Positions 36,147-45,060 of a stretch of 64,000 nucleotides of DNA are shown here, in pieces (positions within the stretch are counted from its first letter, which is position 1; every line of letters starts with the position of its first letter). Origin of the DNA: Uliginosibacterium sp. (GTDB lineage Bacteria > Pseudomonadota > Gammaproteobacteria > Burkholderiales > Rhodocyclaceae); NCBI GenBank assembly GCA_016718265.1, contig JADKDZ010000003.1, forward strand, positions 330,001 to 394,000, written 5' to 3'. The notes under the pieces were generated by a model. That model was not told the origin of the DNA. It made no database searches and saw only the letters and a program-made list of their open reading frames with translations. The position numbers and the translations under genes were made by a program.

Positions 36147-36494
36147 TCAGCCCGGCGGCAAGGGTGGGTACTTCAGCGCATTGAGTTTGATTTTCTCGCC
36201 GACCGCGGCATCAAGATCGATACCCAGCACCATGGCAAGTCGCACCAGGTAGAGCAACACATCGGCAACTTCCTGGCGCACATGCTCCGCTTTGGCGGTC
36301 TGCATGATCGCTTCCGCCTGGCGATCATCGAGCCACTGAAAGATCTCCGCCAATTCGCCAACCTCACCCGTCAGCGCCAGGATGATATTGCGTGGGGTGT
36401 GGAATCGATCCCAGTCCCGCTCGCGCGCAAATTCTGCCAGCCGTACTTCCAGCGGGCGACTGTCCAGGAGCCGCGGCTCAGAAGGTGTAGCCAA
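36147..36494 (-). CDS. MazG-like nucleotide pyrophosphohydrolase (dCTPase type)
   Basis: The 115-residue protein is an all-alpha NTP pyrophosphatase of the RS21-C6/DCTPP1 kind. Metal-binding residues are visible in LTGEVGELAEIFQWL (ExxE) and RQEVADVLLYLVRLA (ExxD). These enzymes hydrolyse dCTP or damaged nucleotides to monophosphates. I chose a TTG start at 36494 because GAGGAGG lies six bases upstream. The ATG at 36554 would read far into the preceding kinase gene, which this frame overlaps by 17 bases. It is cotranscribed with amgK. Confidence 0.85.
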   Translation of the reverse strand: MATPSEPRLLDSRPLEVRLAEFARERDWDRFHTPRNIILALTGEVGELAEIFQWLDDRQAEAIMQTAKAEHVRQEVADVLLYLVRLAMVLGIDLDAAVGEKIKLNALKYPPLPPG

Positions 36495-37473
36495 TCTGCA
36501 CCTCCTCGGGGTCGAGCTTGTCGAGCAGGCGTAGAAGCGGGCGCAGCTCGCCATAGCGTTTGCAGACGGTGCGGAGGTAATGCATTACAAGTGGCATGTC
36601 CTGCAGGTAGGCTTCCTTGCCGTCGCGGTGCCAGAGGCGGGCAAAGATGCCGAGCACCTTGATGTGGCGCTGGGCGCCCATGAACTCGTAATCGCGATGG
36701 AAGTCGGCAAAGTCCGCGCGCACCGGGAGCCCCAGCTTGCGTCCTGCATCCCAGTAGCGCGCCAGCCAGTCCAGCGTCTGGGCCTCTTCCCAATGGATGT
36801 AGGCGTCCTTGAACAGCGAGGCGAGGTCATAGGTCAGCGGGCCGTGCACGGCATCCTGGAAGTCCAGGATGCCCGGGTTGGGACGGCTCACCATCAGGTT
36901 TCGCGAGTGGTAGTCACGATGTACAAAGACCTTCGGCTCCGCGAGGTTGACGTCCAGAATCGTCTCGAACACGGCGTAGAGGCTGTTTTTTTCTTCGTCC
37001 GAGAGCGTCAGACCCTTGTGGCGGTCGATGTACCACACCGGGAAGAGCTCCATTTCGCGGAGCAGGTGGGCACGATCGTATTCCGGCAGAAGCCCTGGGC
37101 GGCTCGAACGCTGGATGCTGGCCAGGGATCCAAGGGCCTCCGCGTACAGATCGGATGCGTTTTCGGGCGTCAGCGCTGACAGGTAAGTCGTCGCGCCGAG
37201 GTCGGAGAGCAGTAGGAAGCCTTGGTCCAGATCACTTGCAAATACGGTCGGGACGTGCACCCCTGCATCGCTAAACAACTGGGCAACATGCAAGAACGGG
37301 CGGCAGTCTTCGTGACTTGGCGGCGCGTCCATCACGATACGCGTGGCGCCGTCTGCAAAGCTCAGCCGGAAGTAACGGCGAAAGCTGGCGTCGGCCGAAG
37401 CCGGGGCGATCGTATAGGTATCTCCCGGGCAGACTTGTGCGATCCAGGTGTTGAGTTGTTCGAGGCGATCCAT
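36478..37473 (-). CDS. amgK: AmgK-type sugar kinase (N-acetylmuramate/GlcNAc 1-kinase)
   Basis: The 331-residue protein has the aminoglycoside-phosphotransferase fold with HRDYHSRNLM (catalytic Asp) and GILDFQDAVHGPLTYDLASL (metal-binding Asp). AmgK phosphorylates MurNAc at C1 in the cell-wall recycling route that bypasses de novo UDP-MurNAc synthesis. The position divergent from lptD matches amgK in pseudomonads and other proteobacteria. There it is followed by murU; here a MazG-like gene takes that place. Function is inferred from family and location. Confidence 0.85.
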   Translation of the reverse strand: MDRLEQLNTWIAQVCPGDTYTIAPASADASFRRYFRLSFADGATRIVMDAPPSHEDCRPFLHVAQLFSDAGVHVPTVFASDLDQGFLLLSDLGATTYLSALTPENASDLYAEALGSLASIQRSSRPGLLPEYDRAHLLREMELFPVWYIDRHKGLTLSDEEKNSLYAVFETILDVNLAEPKVFVHRDYHSRNLMVSRPNPGILDFQDAVHGPLTYDLASLFKDAYIHWEEAQTLDWLARYWDAGRKLGLPVRADFADFHRDYEFMGAQRHIKVLGIFARLWHRDGKEAYLQDMPLVMHYLRTVCKRYGELRPLLRLLDKLDPEEVQIGYTF

Positions 37474-37554
37474 TCGGCTTCCCGCGGCTGGGCAGAGGGT
37501 TCATGTAGAATGCGGCCTCGGATCTTATCAAAGGTGGTGGCATTTTCGGCCGCC

Positions 37555-39831
37555 ATGTTCGAGCCTGCCACGACCCAGATGCGACGCTCCACCTTATCCA
37601 GTTCTTATCGATTGCGCCCCGCGGTTTCCTTTCGTTTCCGTAACCTGGCCCTGGCTGTCTTCGCGGCCTTGCCGGCGCTTGTTTGCGCGGCTGAATTCGA
37701 ACAAGCAGAGACGCGGGTGCGTGCGAGCACGATCGAGGGGCAGGAGGAAGTCGATATCCGGGCGAGCGGCAATGTCAGGATAGACAGGCAGGAGTCGGTG
37801 CTGACGAGCGATGCGGCCAGAATGGATCTGGTGTCGAAAGACGTCACCGCCGAGGGTAACGTTTTGCTTCTGCGCAATCAGGACAGCATTCGCGGACCGC
37901 GCGCGCGGGTGAATGTCGATACCTGGTTTGGCGAAGTCGAGACGCCGCAGTATTCCTTGCGTCGTCTGGCCGCGACGCGGAACAACCGGCTGCCGTCCGA
38001 TGCCATGCGCCGTTCCGTTTCTGGCAGTGGTGCGGCGGACCAGATTATGCTGGAGGGCGAAAACAAGTATCGCCTGATCAATGCAAGTTACTCCTCGTGC
38101 CCAGCACCCAACCCCGATTGGTACCTGAAAGTCTCGGAGCTCAAGCTCGACTACGATCGCGAGAAAGGTGAAGCGCAAAACGGCGTGGTGGTCTTCAAAG
38201 GCGTGCCGATTCTTTACGCGCCTTGGATGGAGTTTCCCTTGAATGGAAGCTCGCAGTCGGGTTTTCTGCCGCCCACCTTGGGGAATACCTCCAATACCGG
38301 GGCGGACGTCACGTTGCCGTACTACCTCAGCCTCGCGCCGAATTACGATGTCACGCTTGCCCCGCGCCTGATGAGCCGGCGGGGCCTCCAGCTGGGGACA
38401 GAGGGGCGCTATCTGACACCGTATGCACGAGGCACCCTGCGGACGGAGTATCTCCCCAAGGACCTTGTAACAAACGCCTCACGCGGCCTGCTGACCTTCA
38501 ATCACCAGCACAGCTTCGGAGCCGGGTTGAGCGGGTTCATCGACTTCAATGCGGTCTCTCACAAGGCCTACTTCGCCGATCTGAGTTCCAAGATCACTTC
38601 TACCTCGCAGGCCAACCTGAATCGCCAGATCGTGCTGAACTATGGAAATGGCACGTGGTTGTCGAGTACCTTGCAGATGCAGCGCTATCAGAATTTGACG
38701 GGCGACACGCTGTACTCGCGCCTTCCCCAGCTGTCGATGCAGTTGCGCCAGCCAGACCTGAACGGGTTTTCGCTGCAGGTTCCCACGGAATTGACGAGTT
38801 TCACGCACCCGACCCTGGACAAGGGCGGGCGCCTCGTGGCGTACCCGCAGATCGCCTATCCGCTGCAAAACGCCGCGTTCTACCTGACACCCAAGTTCGG
38901 TTTGCATCTGTCGCGATATGCGCTGGATCGCCGCACCACATCAGGCGACGAGAGTCTGAGCCGTGTAGTGCCTTCGCTCTCGTTGGATGGGGGGGTGAGT
39001 TTCGAGCGTGAGTTCAAGTGGGCAGGGCGCGATCAGGTGCAGACCCTGGAGCCGCGCATGTACTACGTGCGGACGCCTTATCGCGACCAGAGTGCGTTCC
39101 CTGTGTTTGACAGCGCCCGGGCCGACTTCAATTTTGCGCAGATTTTCTCGGAAAACGTCTATACAGGGCAGGACCGGATCGCTGACGCCAACCAGCTCAC
39201 AGCAGGTGTACAGTCCCGCTTGATCGCTGCCGATACCGGTGAACAGTGGCTGGGCATGGCATTGGCGCAGCGCTACTACATGCGCGATCAGCGCGTCACG
39301 CTACCGAAGGAAACACCGCGTACCGGGCGCGTAGCTGATATTCTCGCCGCCATTTCCGGCAAAGCTTATCGCCACATTCTGCTTGACGCCGCGTTGCAGT
39401 ACGATCCGCGCGACGATCGGGTGCAGAAGACCTCTTTGGGTATTCGTTACCAGCCGGATTTTGCCAAGGTCATCTCGGTGTCCTACCGGTTTCGCAAGAA
39501 AGACTCCCGGGATCTGGACATTACGTCGCAATGGCCGCTGTGGGGGCAGTGGTACGGCGTTGGCCGCTACAATCGCAACCTTCGCGACCGTACGACGTCG
39601 GAGGCGCTCGCCGGCTTGGAGTACAAGGCCGGGTGCTGGGTTTTCCGGGGAGTCTGGCAGACTTTGCTGAATACCCAGGGACGCAATAATGCGTATTTCT
39701 TCCAGCTTGAGTTGAACGATTTTGCGGCGATCGGGAACAATCCGGTCAGCTTGTTGCGCCGGAATGTGGGGGGCTATGGCAAGATCAACGAGCCTCCGGC
39801 CAATGGCCAAATGTTTTCCAACGAACCCTAG
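37555..39831 (+). CDS. lptD: LPS-assembly protein LptD
   Basis: The product (758 residues from 37555) is the outer-membrane component that inserts lipopolysaccharide in the outer leaflet with LptE. A signal sequence (LALAVFAALPALVCAA) precedes the OstA/LptA-like N-domain (VDIRASGNVRIDRQESVLTSDAARMD). The large C-terminal barrel includes YSSCPAPNPDWYLKVSELKLDYD, a conserved cysteine region, and LGIRYQPDFAKVISVSYRFRKKD. The start is uncertain: ATGs at 37509, 37555 and 37579 all precede the signal peptide. It heads the operon with surA, pdxA and rsmA and is divergent from amgK. Confidence 0.95.
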   Translation: MFEPATTQMRRSTLSSSYRLRPAVSFRFRNLALAVFAALPALVCAAEFEQAETRVRASTIEGQEEVDIRASGNVRIDRQESVLTSDAARMDLVSKDVTAEGNVLLLRNQDSIRGPRARVNVDTWFGEVETPQYSLRRLAATRNNRLPSDAMRRSVSGSGAADQIMLEGENKYRLINASYSSCPAPNPDWYLKVSELKLDYDREKGEAQNGVVVFKGVPILYAPWMEFPLNGSSQSGFLPPTLGNTSNTGADVTLPYYLSLAPNYDVTLAPRLMSRRGLQLGTEGRYLTPYARGTLRTEYLPKDLVTNASRGLLTFNHQHSFGAGLSGFIDFNAVSHKAYFADLSSKITSTSQANLNRQIVLNYGNGTWLSSTLQMQRYQNLTGDTLYSRLPQLSMQLRQPDLNGFSLQVPTELTSFTHPTLDKGGRLVAYPQIAYPLQNAAFYLTPKFGLHLSRYALDRRTTSGDESLSRVVPSLSLDGGVSFEREFKWAGRDQVQTLEPRMYYVRTPYRDQSAFPVFDSARADFNFAQIFSENVYTGQDRIADANQLTAGVQSRLIAADTGEQWLGMALAQRYYMRDQRVTLPKETPRTGRVADILAAISGKAYRHILLDAALQYDPRDDRVQKTSLGIRYQPDFAKVISVSYRFRKKDSRDLDITSQWPLWGQWYGVGRYNRNLRDRTTSEALAGLEYKAGCWVFRGVWQTLLNTQGRNNAYFFQLELNDFAAIGNNPVSLLRRNVGGYGKINEPPANGQMFSNEP

Positions 39832-39853
39832 CCGTATTTGAAAGTGGATCAAG

Positions 39854-41149
39854 ATGCGACCTTTTTTCAGGATTTCACGCGTTCTCTGCCTGTTGGCGCT
39901 ACTCGTATCCCTCTCTGCGGGTGCGCAGGTCATGGACCGCGTGGTGGCGGTCGTGAACCGGGACGTAGTCACCCAGTCTGAACTGGCGGCGCGCGTTCAG
40001 GCCATTTCCAGGCAGCTCAAGCGTCAGGGCACTGCCTTGCCGCCAGCCGCGCAATTACGCAGTCAGGTGCTCGAACGCATGATCATGGAGCGCCTGCAGC
40101 TTCAGGCCGCCGAGTCTGTCGGTATCCGGATCGACGAAATGATGCTTGATCGCGCCGTGAGCCGGATTGCCGAAGACAACAAGCTAACGCTGGGGGACTT
40201 CAAGAAGGCCGTCAGCAATGAGGGCTGGACCTGGGAAGACTTCCGCGAAAACATCCGCAACGAGATATCGCTGGCACAGTTGCGCGAGCGCGAAGTGGAC
40301 AGCCGGATAGTGGTGACCAATGCGGAAATTGAACGGATGCTGGGTGAACAAGGCACGTCTGCATTGAATTCGAGCGACTTCCAGCTCGCGCACATCCTGC
40401 TGCGGGCGCCGGAAGGGGCATCGCCGGAGCAGTGGAAGGTGGTGGCCAAACGCGCAGAGGAAGTTCTTCGGCTGGTGAAGCAAGGTGAGGATTTCAGCAA
40501 GCTCGCGGCTTCGTACTCCGACGCGCAGGACGCGATGCAGGGCGGCCTGCTTGACTGGCGGCAGTATCGTAGCCTGCCCGAGATGTTTGCTGAGCGTCTG
40601 CCCGGAATGAAGAAAGGGGAGGTCAGCCCCGCCTTGCGCAGCCCCGTCGGTCTGCATATTTTCAAGCTGGTGGATATTCGCGATGTCACGCAAAGCAAGG
40701 CCGAAGTGGAGCAGACCCGGGCGCGCCACATCCTTTTGCGCGCCTCGGACAGTTTGACCGAGGCGGACGCCCGCCGGCGCCTCGGAGATTTGCGTGATCG
40801 CGTGAAGAACGGCGCCGACTTCGCCGAGCTTGCCAAAGCAAATTCGGGGGATTTCTCTTCGGTTAAAGGGGGGGACCTTGGCTGGTTGTCTCCGGGCGAC
40901 ACGGTGGCGGAATTTGAGCGTGCGATGAATGCGCTCAAGCCGGGCGAAATGAGTGATATCGTCCAGTCACCCTTTGGTTGGCATCTGATTCAGGTGACCG
41001 AGCGCCGCAATGTGGATATGACCGACGAGCGCCGCAAGCTGGAAGTCCGAAAGGCGCTGCGCGATCGAAAGAGTGATGAGGCATATGAAGACTGGCTGCG
41101 CCAGCTGCGTGACGCAGCGTATGTCGAAATCAAACAAACCGATAACTGA
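39854..41149 (+). CDS. surA: Periplasmic chaperone and peptidyl-prolyl isomerase SurA
   Basis: The 431-residue protein has a signal peptide (VLCLLALLVSLSAGAQ). The SurA N-domain (VMDRVVAVVNRDVVTQSELAARV) and two parvulin domains follow (SDFQLAHILLRAPEG...GGLLDWRQYRSLPEMF; ARHILLRASDSL...GGDLGWLSPGDTV). A C-terminal helix ends the protein. SurA escorts unfolded outer-membrane proteins, including LptD, through the periplasm. It starts 22 bases after lptD, in the standard order. Length and domains are normal. Confidence 0.96.
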   Translation: MRPFFRISRVLCLLALLVSLSAGAQVMDRVVAVVNRDVVTQSELAARVQAISRQLKRQGTALPPAAQLRSQVLERMIMERLQLQAAESVGIRIDEMMLDRAVSRIAEDNKLTLGDFKKAVSNEGWTWEDFRENIRNEISLAQLREREVDSRIVVTNAEIERMLGEQGTSALNSSDFQLAHILLRAPEGASPEQWKVVAKRAEEVLRLVKQGEDFSKLAASYSDAQDAMQGGLLDWRQYRSLPEMFAERLPGMKKGEVSPALRSPVGLHIFKLVDIRDVTQSKAEVEQTRARHILLRASDSLTEADARRRLGDLRDRVKNGADFAELAKANSGDFSSVKGGDLGWLSPGDTVAEFERAMNALKPGEMSDIVQSPFGWHLIQVTERRNVDMTDERRKLEVRKALRDRKSDEAYEDWLRQLRDAAYVEIKQTDN

Positions 41150-41188
41150 TCCTTGTTTCTGGCCGGCATCGAAAGGTGCCGGATAGCC

Positions 41189-42196
41189 ATGCAACCCGTC
41201 ATAGCCATTACCTCCGGAGAACCTGCAGGTGTCGGGCCGGAGCTCTGTGCCACCTTGGCACAACGCCACTGGCCTGCGCGCCTGGTCGTTTTATGTGATC
41301 GTGATTTGCTGGCTTCTCGGATGTCTGCCGCCGGCTGCCATGCCACGCTGCGCCCGTTCCAGCGGGAGGGAATCGCGTTACCTGGCACGCTCGAAGTACT
41401 GCACGTACCACTGGAGGTGCCGTCAGATCCTGGGCGGGTCCGGGTAGAGAATGCGCCATACGTACTCAAGCTGCTGGACCGGGCAATTGACGGCTGTGTC
41501 TCGGGGCGCTTCGACGCCATGGTGACGGCCCCGGTACAGAAAAGCGTGATCAACGACGCCGGAATTCCTTTTTCCGGCCACACCGAATACCTGGCCGAGC
41601 GCACCAAGACCGCCAAGGTCGTGATGATGCTGGCGGGCGAGTATGGTGATGCTGCGAATCCTTCGTGGATGCGGGTGGCGCTGGCGACAACCCATTTGCC
41701 GCTCAGCGCGGTGAGTGCGGCCATTACCCAGGCGTCACTGGAGCAGGTGCTGCGCATTCTTGACGCCGACCTGCGCCAGAAATTTGGCTTGAGCCAGCCG
41801 CGCATTCTGGTGGCCGGGCTGAATCCCCATGCAGGCGAAGGGGGGCATATGGGGCGCGAAGAACTTGAAGTGATCACCCCTGTCCTCAAGCGGCTCAGTG
41901 CCGAGGGCATGCGCCTGATTGGCCCGCTGCCGGCAGACACCTTATTCACCCCGCGTCAGCTCGGGCGCGGGGATGCCGTACTGGCGATGTATCACGACCA
42001 GGGCTTGCCGACATTGAAGTTCGCGACCTTCGGTGGCGGTATCAACGTCACGCTAGGTCTTCCGATTATCCGCACCTCGGTCGATCACGGCACCGCGCTG
42101 GATCTGGCGGGCACCGGTCGGGCCGACCCCGGCAGCCTTCACACGGCAGTCGAGTGCGCACTGGGCATGACCGAAGCCTCGCGTCCTGCCGAGTGA
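41189..42196 (+). CDS. pdxA: 4-hydroxythreonine-4-phosphate dehydrogenase PdxA
   Basis: The 335-residue enzyme oxidises 4-phosphohydroxy-L-threonine in pyridoxal phosphate synthesis. Family marks are ITSGEPAGVGPEL at the N-terminus, GHTEYLAERT, ATTHLPLSAV, AGLNPHAGEGGHMG (metal-binding histidine region), MYHDQGLPTLK and a conserved VTLGLPIIRTSVDHGTALDLAG end. The ATG at 41189 places the conserved motif at the start. It belongs to the lptD-surA-pdxA-rsmA group. Confidence 0.96.
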   Translation: MQPVIAITSGEPAGVGPELCATLAQRHWPARLVVLCDRDLLASRMSAAGCHATLRPFQREGIALPGTLEVLHVPLEVPSDPGRVRVENAPYVLKLLDRAIDGCVSGRFDAMVTAPVQKSVINDAGIPFSGHTEYLAERTKTAKVVMMLAGEYGDAANPSWMRVALATTHLPLSAVSAAITQASLEQVLRILDADLRQKFGLSQPRILVAGLNPHAGEGGHMGREELEVITPVLKRLSAEGMRLIGPLPADTLFTPRQLGRGDAVLAMYHDQGLPTLKFATFGGGINVTLGLPIIRTSVDHGTALDLAGTGRADPGSLHTAVECALGMTEASRPAE

Positions 42197-42227
42197 TCCT
42201 TCTTACCCTGATTCAAGATCGTTGACG

Positions 42228-43124
42228 ATGAAACGTTTTAGCTGGTGGTGCTGTGCCTGGTTCCTTGTCTGCCTTGCTGCGTGTGCCGACATGGAGCGCA
42301 AGCCGGACCCTGGTCCAGCCAAACCGACCCCGACAGCAGTGAGCCCCAAGGCCAAGCCAAAAATCGCGCTTGCATTGGGGGGTGGCGCGGCGCGTGGCTT
42401 TGCGCATATTGGCGTGATCAAGGCGCTGGAGACGAACGGGATCGTGCCCGACATTGTGGTGGGCACCAGCGCAGGCAGTGTTGTCGGGGCGCTGTATGCC
42501 ACGGGCTATGATGCGTTTGCCTTGCAGAAACTCGCATTTCAGTTGGAAGAGAGTTCCTTCAAGGATTGGGCACTTTTTGACCGGGGTTTTCTGAAGGGCG
42601 AGGCGCTTGAGAAGTTTGTGAATCAGCAAGTCAGCAACAAGCCGCTGGAAGGATTGAAGCGCAAATTTGCCGCCGTGGCGACGGAGCTGGCCAGTGGCAC
42701 GATGGCCGTTTTCACAGTCGGCAACGTTGGCCAGGCCGTGCGCGCCTCGTCTTCGGTGCCGGGGGTGTTTTCACCGGTTGTGATTCGCGACAAGGAATAC
42801 GTCGATGGCGGTCTGGTCAGCCCGATTCCGGTCAGGGCGGCGCGCCAGCTGGGGGCTGATATCGTGATCGCGGTCGATATTTCAGCGCGCCCTTCGGGCA
42901 AGCACAACCAGGGGAGCGTCGACATCCTGCTCGATACCATTGCGATCATGGGGACGACGATAGGCGCATACGAGCTCCGCGATGCCGATATCGTGATTCG
43001 CCCCGAGATTGGGGGCTTGGCGGCTGGGAACTTTCAGCAGCGTCACGATGCGATTCTGCGTGGTGAGCAAGCCGGGTTTGCCGCGATCCCGCGGATTCGC
43101 GAGAAGCTCGCCGCGCGACAGTAA
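42228..43124 (+). CDS. Patatin-like phospholipase lipoprotein (RssA-like)
   Basis: The 298-residue protein has a lipoprotein signal ending LVCLAAC (lipobox) and a patatin domain. The oxyanion-hole loop is LGGGAARGFAHIG, the nucleophile serine is in VVGTSAGSVVGAL (GxSxG) and the catalytic aspartate is in VDGGLVSPIPV. It probably hydrolyses phospholipid acyl chains at a membrane face. It is inserted between pdxA and rsmA, which are normally adjacent or nearly so, and shares their direction with short gaps, so it is probably cotranscribed. Substrate and purpose are unknown. Confidence 0.9.
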   Translation: MKRFSWWCCAWFLVCLAACADMERKPDPGPAKPTPTAVSPKAKPKIALALGGGAARGFAHIGVIKALETNGIVPDIVVGTSAGSVVGALYATGYDAFALQKLAFQLEESSFKDWALFDRGFLKGEALEKFVNQQVSNKPLEGLKRKFAAVATELASGTMAVFTVGNVGQAVRASSSVPGVFSPVVIRDKEYVDGGLVSPIPVRAARQLGADIVIAVDISARPSGKHNQGSVDILLDTIAIMGTTIGAYELRDADIVIRPEIGGLAAGNFQQRHDAILRGEQAGFAAIPRIREKLAARQ

Positions 43125-43147
43125 GACTACAGGGACAGGACGTACGT

Positions 43148-43945
43148 ATGCCGCAAGGCCATATCGCCCGCAAACGCTTTGGACAGAACTTTCTGTCTGA
43201 TGCAAACATCATCGCCCGGATCATTGAGGCGATCGCGCCCAAGCGTGAACAGACGATCGTCGAGATTGGCCCTGGTCTTGGGGCGATGACGCGACCCTTG
43301 CTGGCTGCCTGTGGCCACCTGCATGTCGTCGAAATTGACCGCGACCTGATCGTCCGGCTCAAGCAGGACTACGCCGAGGGTTTGCTGACGATTCACGAAG
43401 GCGATGCCCTCAAGTTTGATTTGTCGACCTTGCCCGCGCCGCTGCGGGTGGTGGGTAACCTGCCCTATAACATCTCAACGCCGCTGTTGTTCCATTTTGC
43501 CGGGTATGCCGAGCGTATCCGTGACATGACCTTCATGCTGCAGAAGGAGGTCGTCGACCGCATGGTGGCTGAACCCGGCAGCGAGGATTACGGGCGTCTG
43601 TCGGTGATGCTGCAGTACCGTTTTCACATGGCGAGCCTGTTCGATGTGCCGCCCGAAGCCTTCCGCCCGGCGCCCAAGGTGACCTCGGCGATTGTCTGGT
43701 TGCAGCCACGTCCTCTTGCCGAATGCAACTGTCTTGATGAGGCCTTGTTTGGCCGGATCGTGACCGCAGCATTCGGCCAGCGTCGTAAAACCCTGCGCAA
43801 CACCTTGCGCGAATGGTTCTCCGATCAGGACTTTGCCGAGTTGGGTATCAATCCTCAGGCGCGGGGCGAGACCTTGGCCGTGGCTGATTTTGTGCGCCTC
43901 GCCGATTGGCAGGCGCGCCGAGCCGGATCGACAGCCGGAAGTTGA
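43148..43945 (+). CDS. rsmA: 16S rRNA dimethyladenosine transferase RsmA (KsgA)
   Basis: The 265-residue enzyme dimethylates A1518 and A1519 of 16S rRNA late in small-subunit assembly. Motifs are KRFGQNFLSD at the N-terminus, VEIGPGLGAMTRPLL (SAM-binding motif I), VVEIDRDL, NLPYNISTPLLFH (motif IV) and the C-terminal KTLRNTLREWF. Length and motifs are normal. It is the last gene of the lptD group and its ATG at 43148 follows ACAGGA. Confidence 0.97.
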   Translation: MPQGHIARKRFGQNFLSDANIIARIIEAIAPKREQTIVEIGPGLGAMTRPLLAACGHLHVVEIDRDLIVRLKQDYAEGLLTIHEGDALKFDLSTLPAPLRVVGNLPYNISTPLLFHFAGYAERIRDMTFMLQKEVVDRMVAEPGSEDYGRLSVMLQYRFHMASLFDVPPEAFRPAPKVTSAIVWLQPRPLAECNCLDEALFGRIVTAAFGQRRKTLRNTLREWFSDQDFAELGINPQARGETLAVADFVRLADWQARRAGSTAGS

Positions 43946-44028
43946 ATGGCTCAATGCCCCCGGCCAGCTCGGCTAGAATGGCGGGCTCGCCTGGAGAACT
44001 CCTCCTGGCTGAATCCAGAATCAGGGCC

Positions 44029-45015
44029 ATGACCGCAACAGCCAGCCATCCGTACGATGCTTTGACCCCCGATGTGGTGCTCGACGCCGTGGACGCGACC
44101 GGTCTGCGCGCCGACGGACGCCTGCTGGCGCTGGGCAGCTACGAGAACCGGGTGTATCAGGTCGGCCTCGACGATGGCCGCTATGTGGTTGCCAAGTTTT
44201 ACCGCCCTGGTCGCTGGAGCGACGAGGCTATTCGTGAAGAACACGCTTTTACGCAGGCCTTGGCTGACAGTGAGATTCCTGCTGTGCCGCCACTGGCTTT
44301 GGCGGGGGACGAGACGCTGAGTCGCTTCGGCAACTTTCGTTTGGCCGTGTTCCCGCGCCGCGGTGGCCGCACCCCGGAGCTTGAAGATTCCGCGGTACTC
44401 GAATGGCTGGGCCGCTTTATTGGCCGGATCCATGCCGTTGGGGCCACGGCTCCGTTTCAGCACCGACAGTGCCTTGATCTGAACACGTTCGGCAGCCAGC
44501 CCGGCGAATTCATGTTGGCTGGCAACTGGCCGCCAGCCGACCTCAGGGGTGATTACGAGCGGACGCTACACAGCGTGCTGGAAGGCGTTCGGGCGTGCTT
44601 TGATGCCATCGGGAATCTGCGCACCCTGCGACTGCATGGGGACTGCCATCCGGGCAACGTGATGTGGACCGATCTCGGCCCCCACTTTGTCGACTTTGAT
44701 GACTGCTGTACCGGCCCGGCCATTCAGGATCTGTGGATGCTGCTCTCGGGCGAGCGGGCCGAGATGAATCGCCAGTTGGCCGACCTGCTGGCGGGCTATG
44801 AGGACTTCGCTGACTTCGACCCGCGTGAGGTGCGGCTGGTTGAGGCCTTGCGCAGCTTGCGCCTCATTCACTACGCAGCCTGGCTGGCCCGGCGGTGGGA
44901 CGATCCAGCATTCCCGCGGGCTTTTCCGTGGTTCAACACGCGGAGCTGGTGGGAAGAGCATATCGCCGCACTGCGCGACCAGATCGCGCGGATGGCGGAA
45001 CCCTGGTATTTCTAA
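44029..45015 (+). CDS. srkA: SrkA/YihE-family stress-response protein kinase
   Basis: The 328-residue protein matches the length and motifs of SrkA, a serine/threonine kinase with an aminoglycoside-phosphotransferase fold: GSYENRVYQVGLDDGRYVVAKFYRPGRW near the N-terminus, LHGDCHPGNVMW (catalytic loop) and FVDFDDCCTGPAIQDLWML (metal-binding Asp). In E. coli it counters stress-induced death linked to Cpx. The ATG at 44029 fits the family start. It stands between rsmA and the rfb operon. Confidence 0.92.
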   Translation: MTATASHPYDALTPDVVLDAVDATGLRADGRLLALGSYENRVYQVGLDDGRYVVAKFYRPGRWSDEAIREEHAFTQALADSEIPAVPPLALAGDETLSRFGNFRLAVFPRRGGRTPELEDSAVLEWLGRFIGRIHAVGATAPFQHRQCLDLNTFGSQPGEFMLAGNWPPADLRGDYERTLHSVLEGVRACFDAIGNLRTLRLHGDCHPGNVMWTDLGPHFVDFDDCCTGPAIQDLWMLLSGERAEMNRQLADLLAGYEDFADFDPREVRLVEALRSLRLIHYAAWLARRWDDPAFPRAFPWFNTRSWWEEHIAALRDQIARMAEPWYF

Positions 45016-45060
45016 GATGGCTGAGCGCAACAAGGCGCTGGCAACGATGGAGAGCGAACA

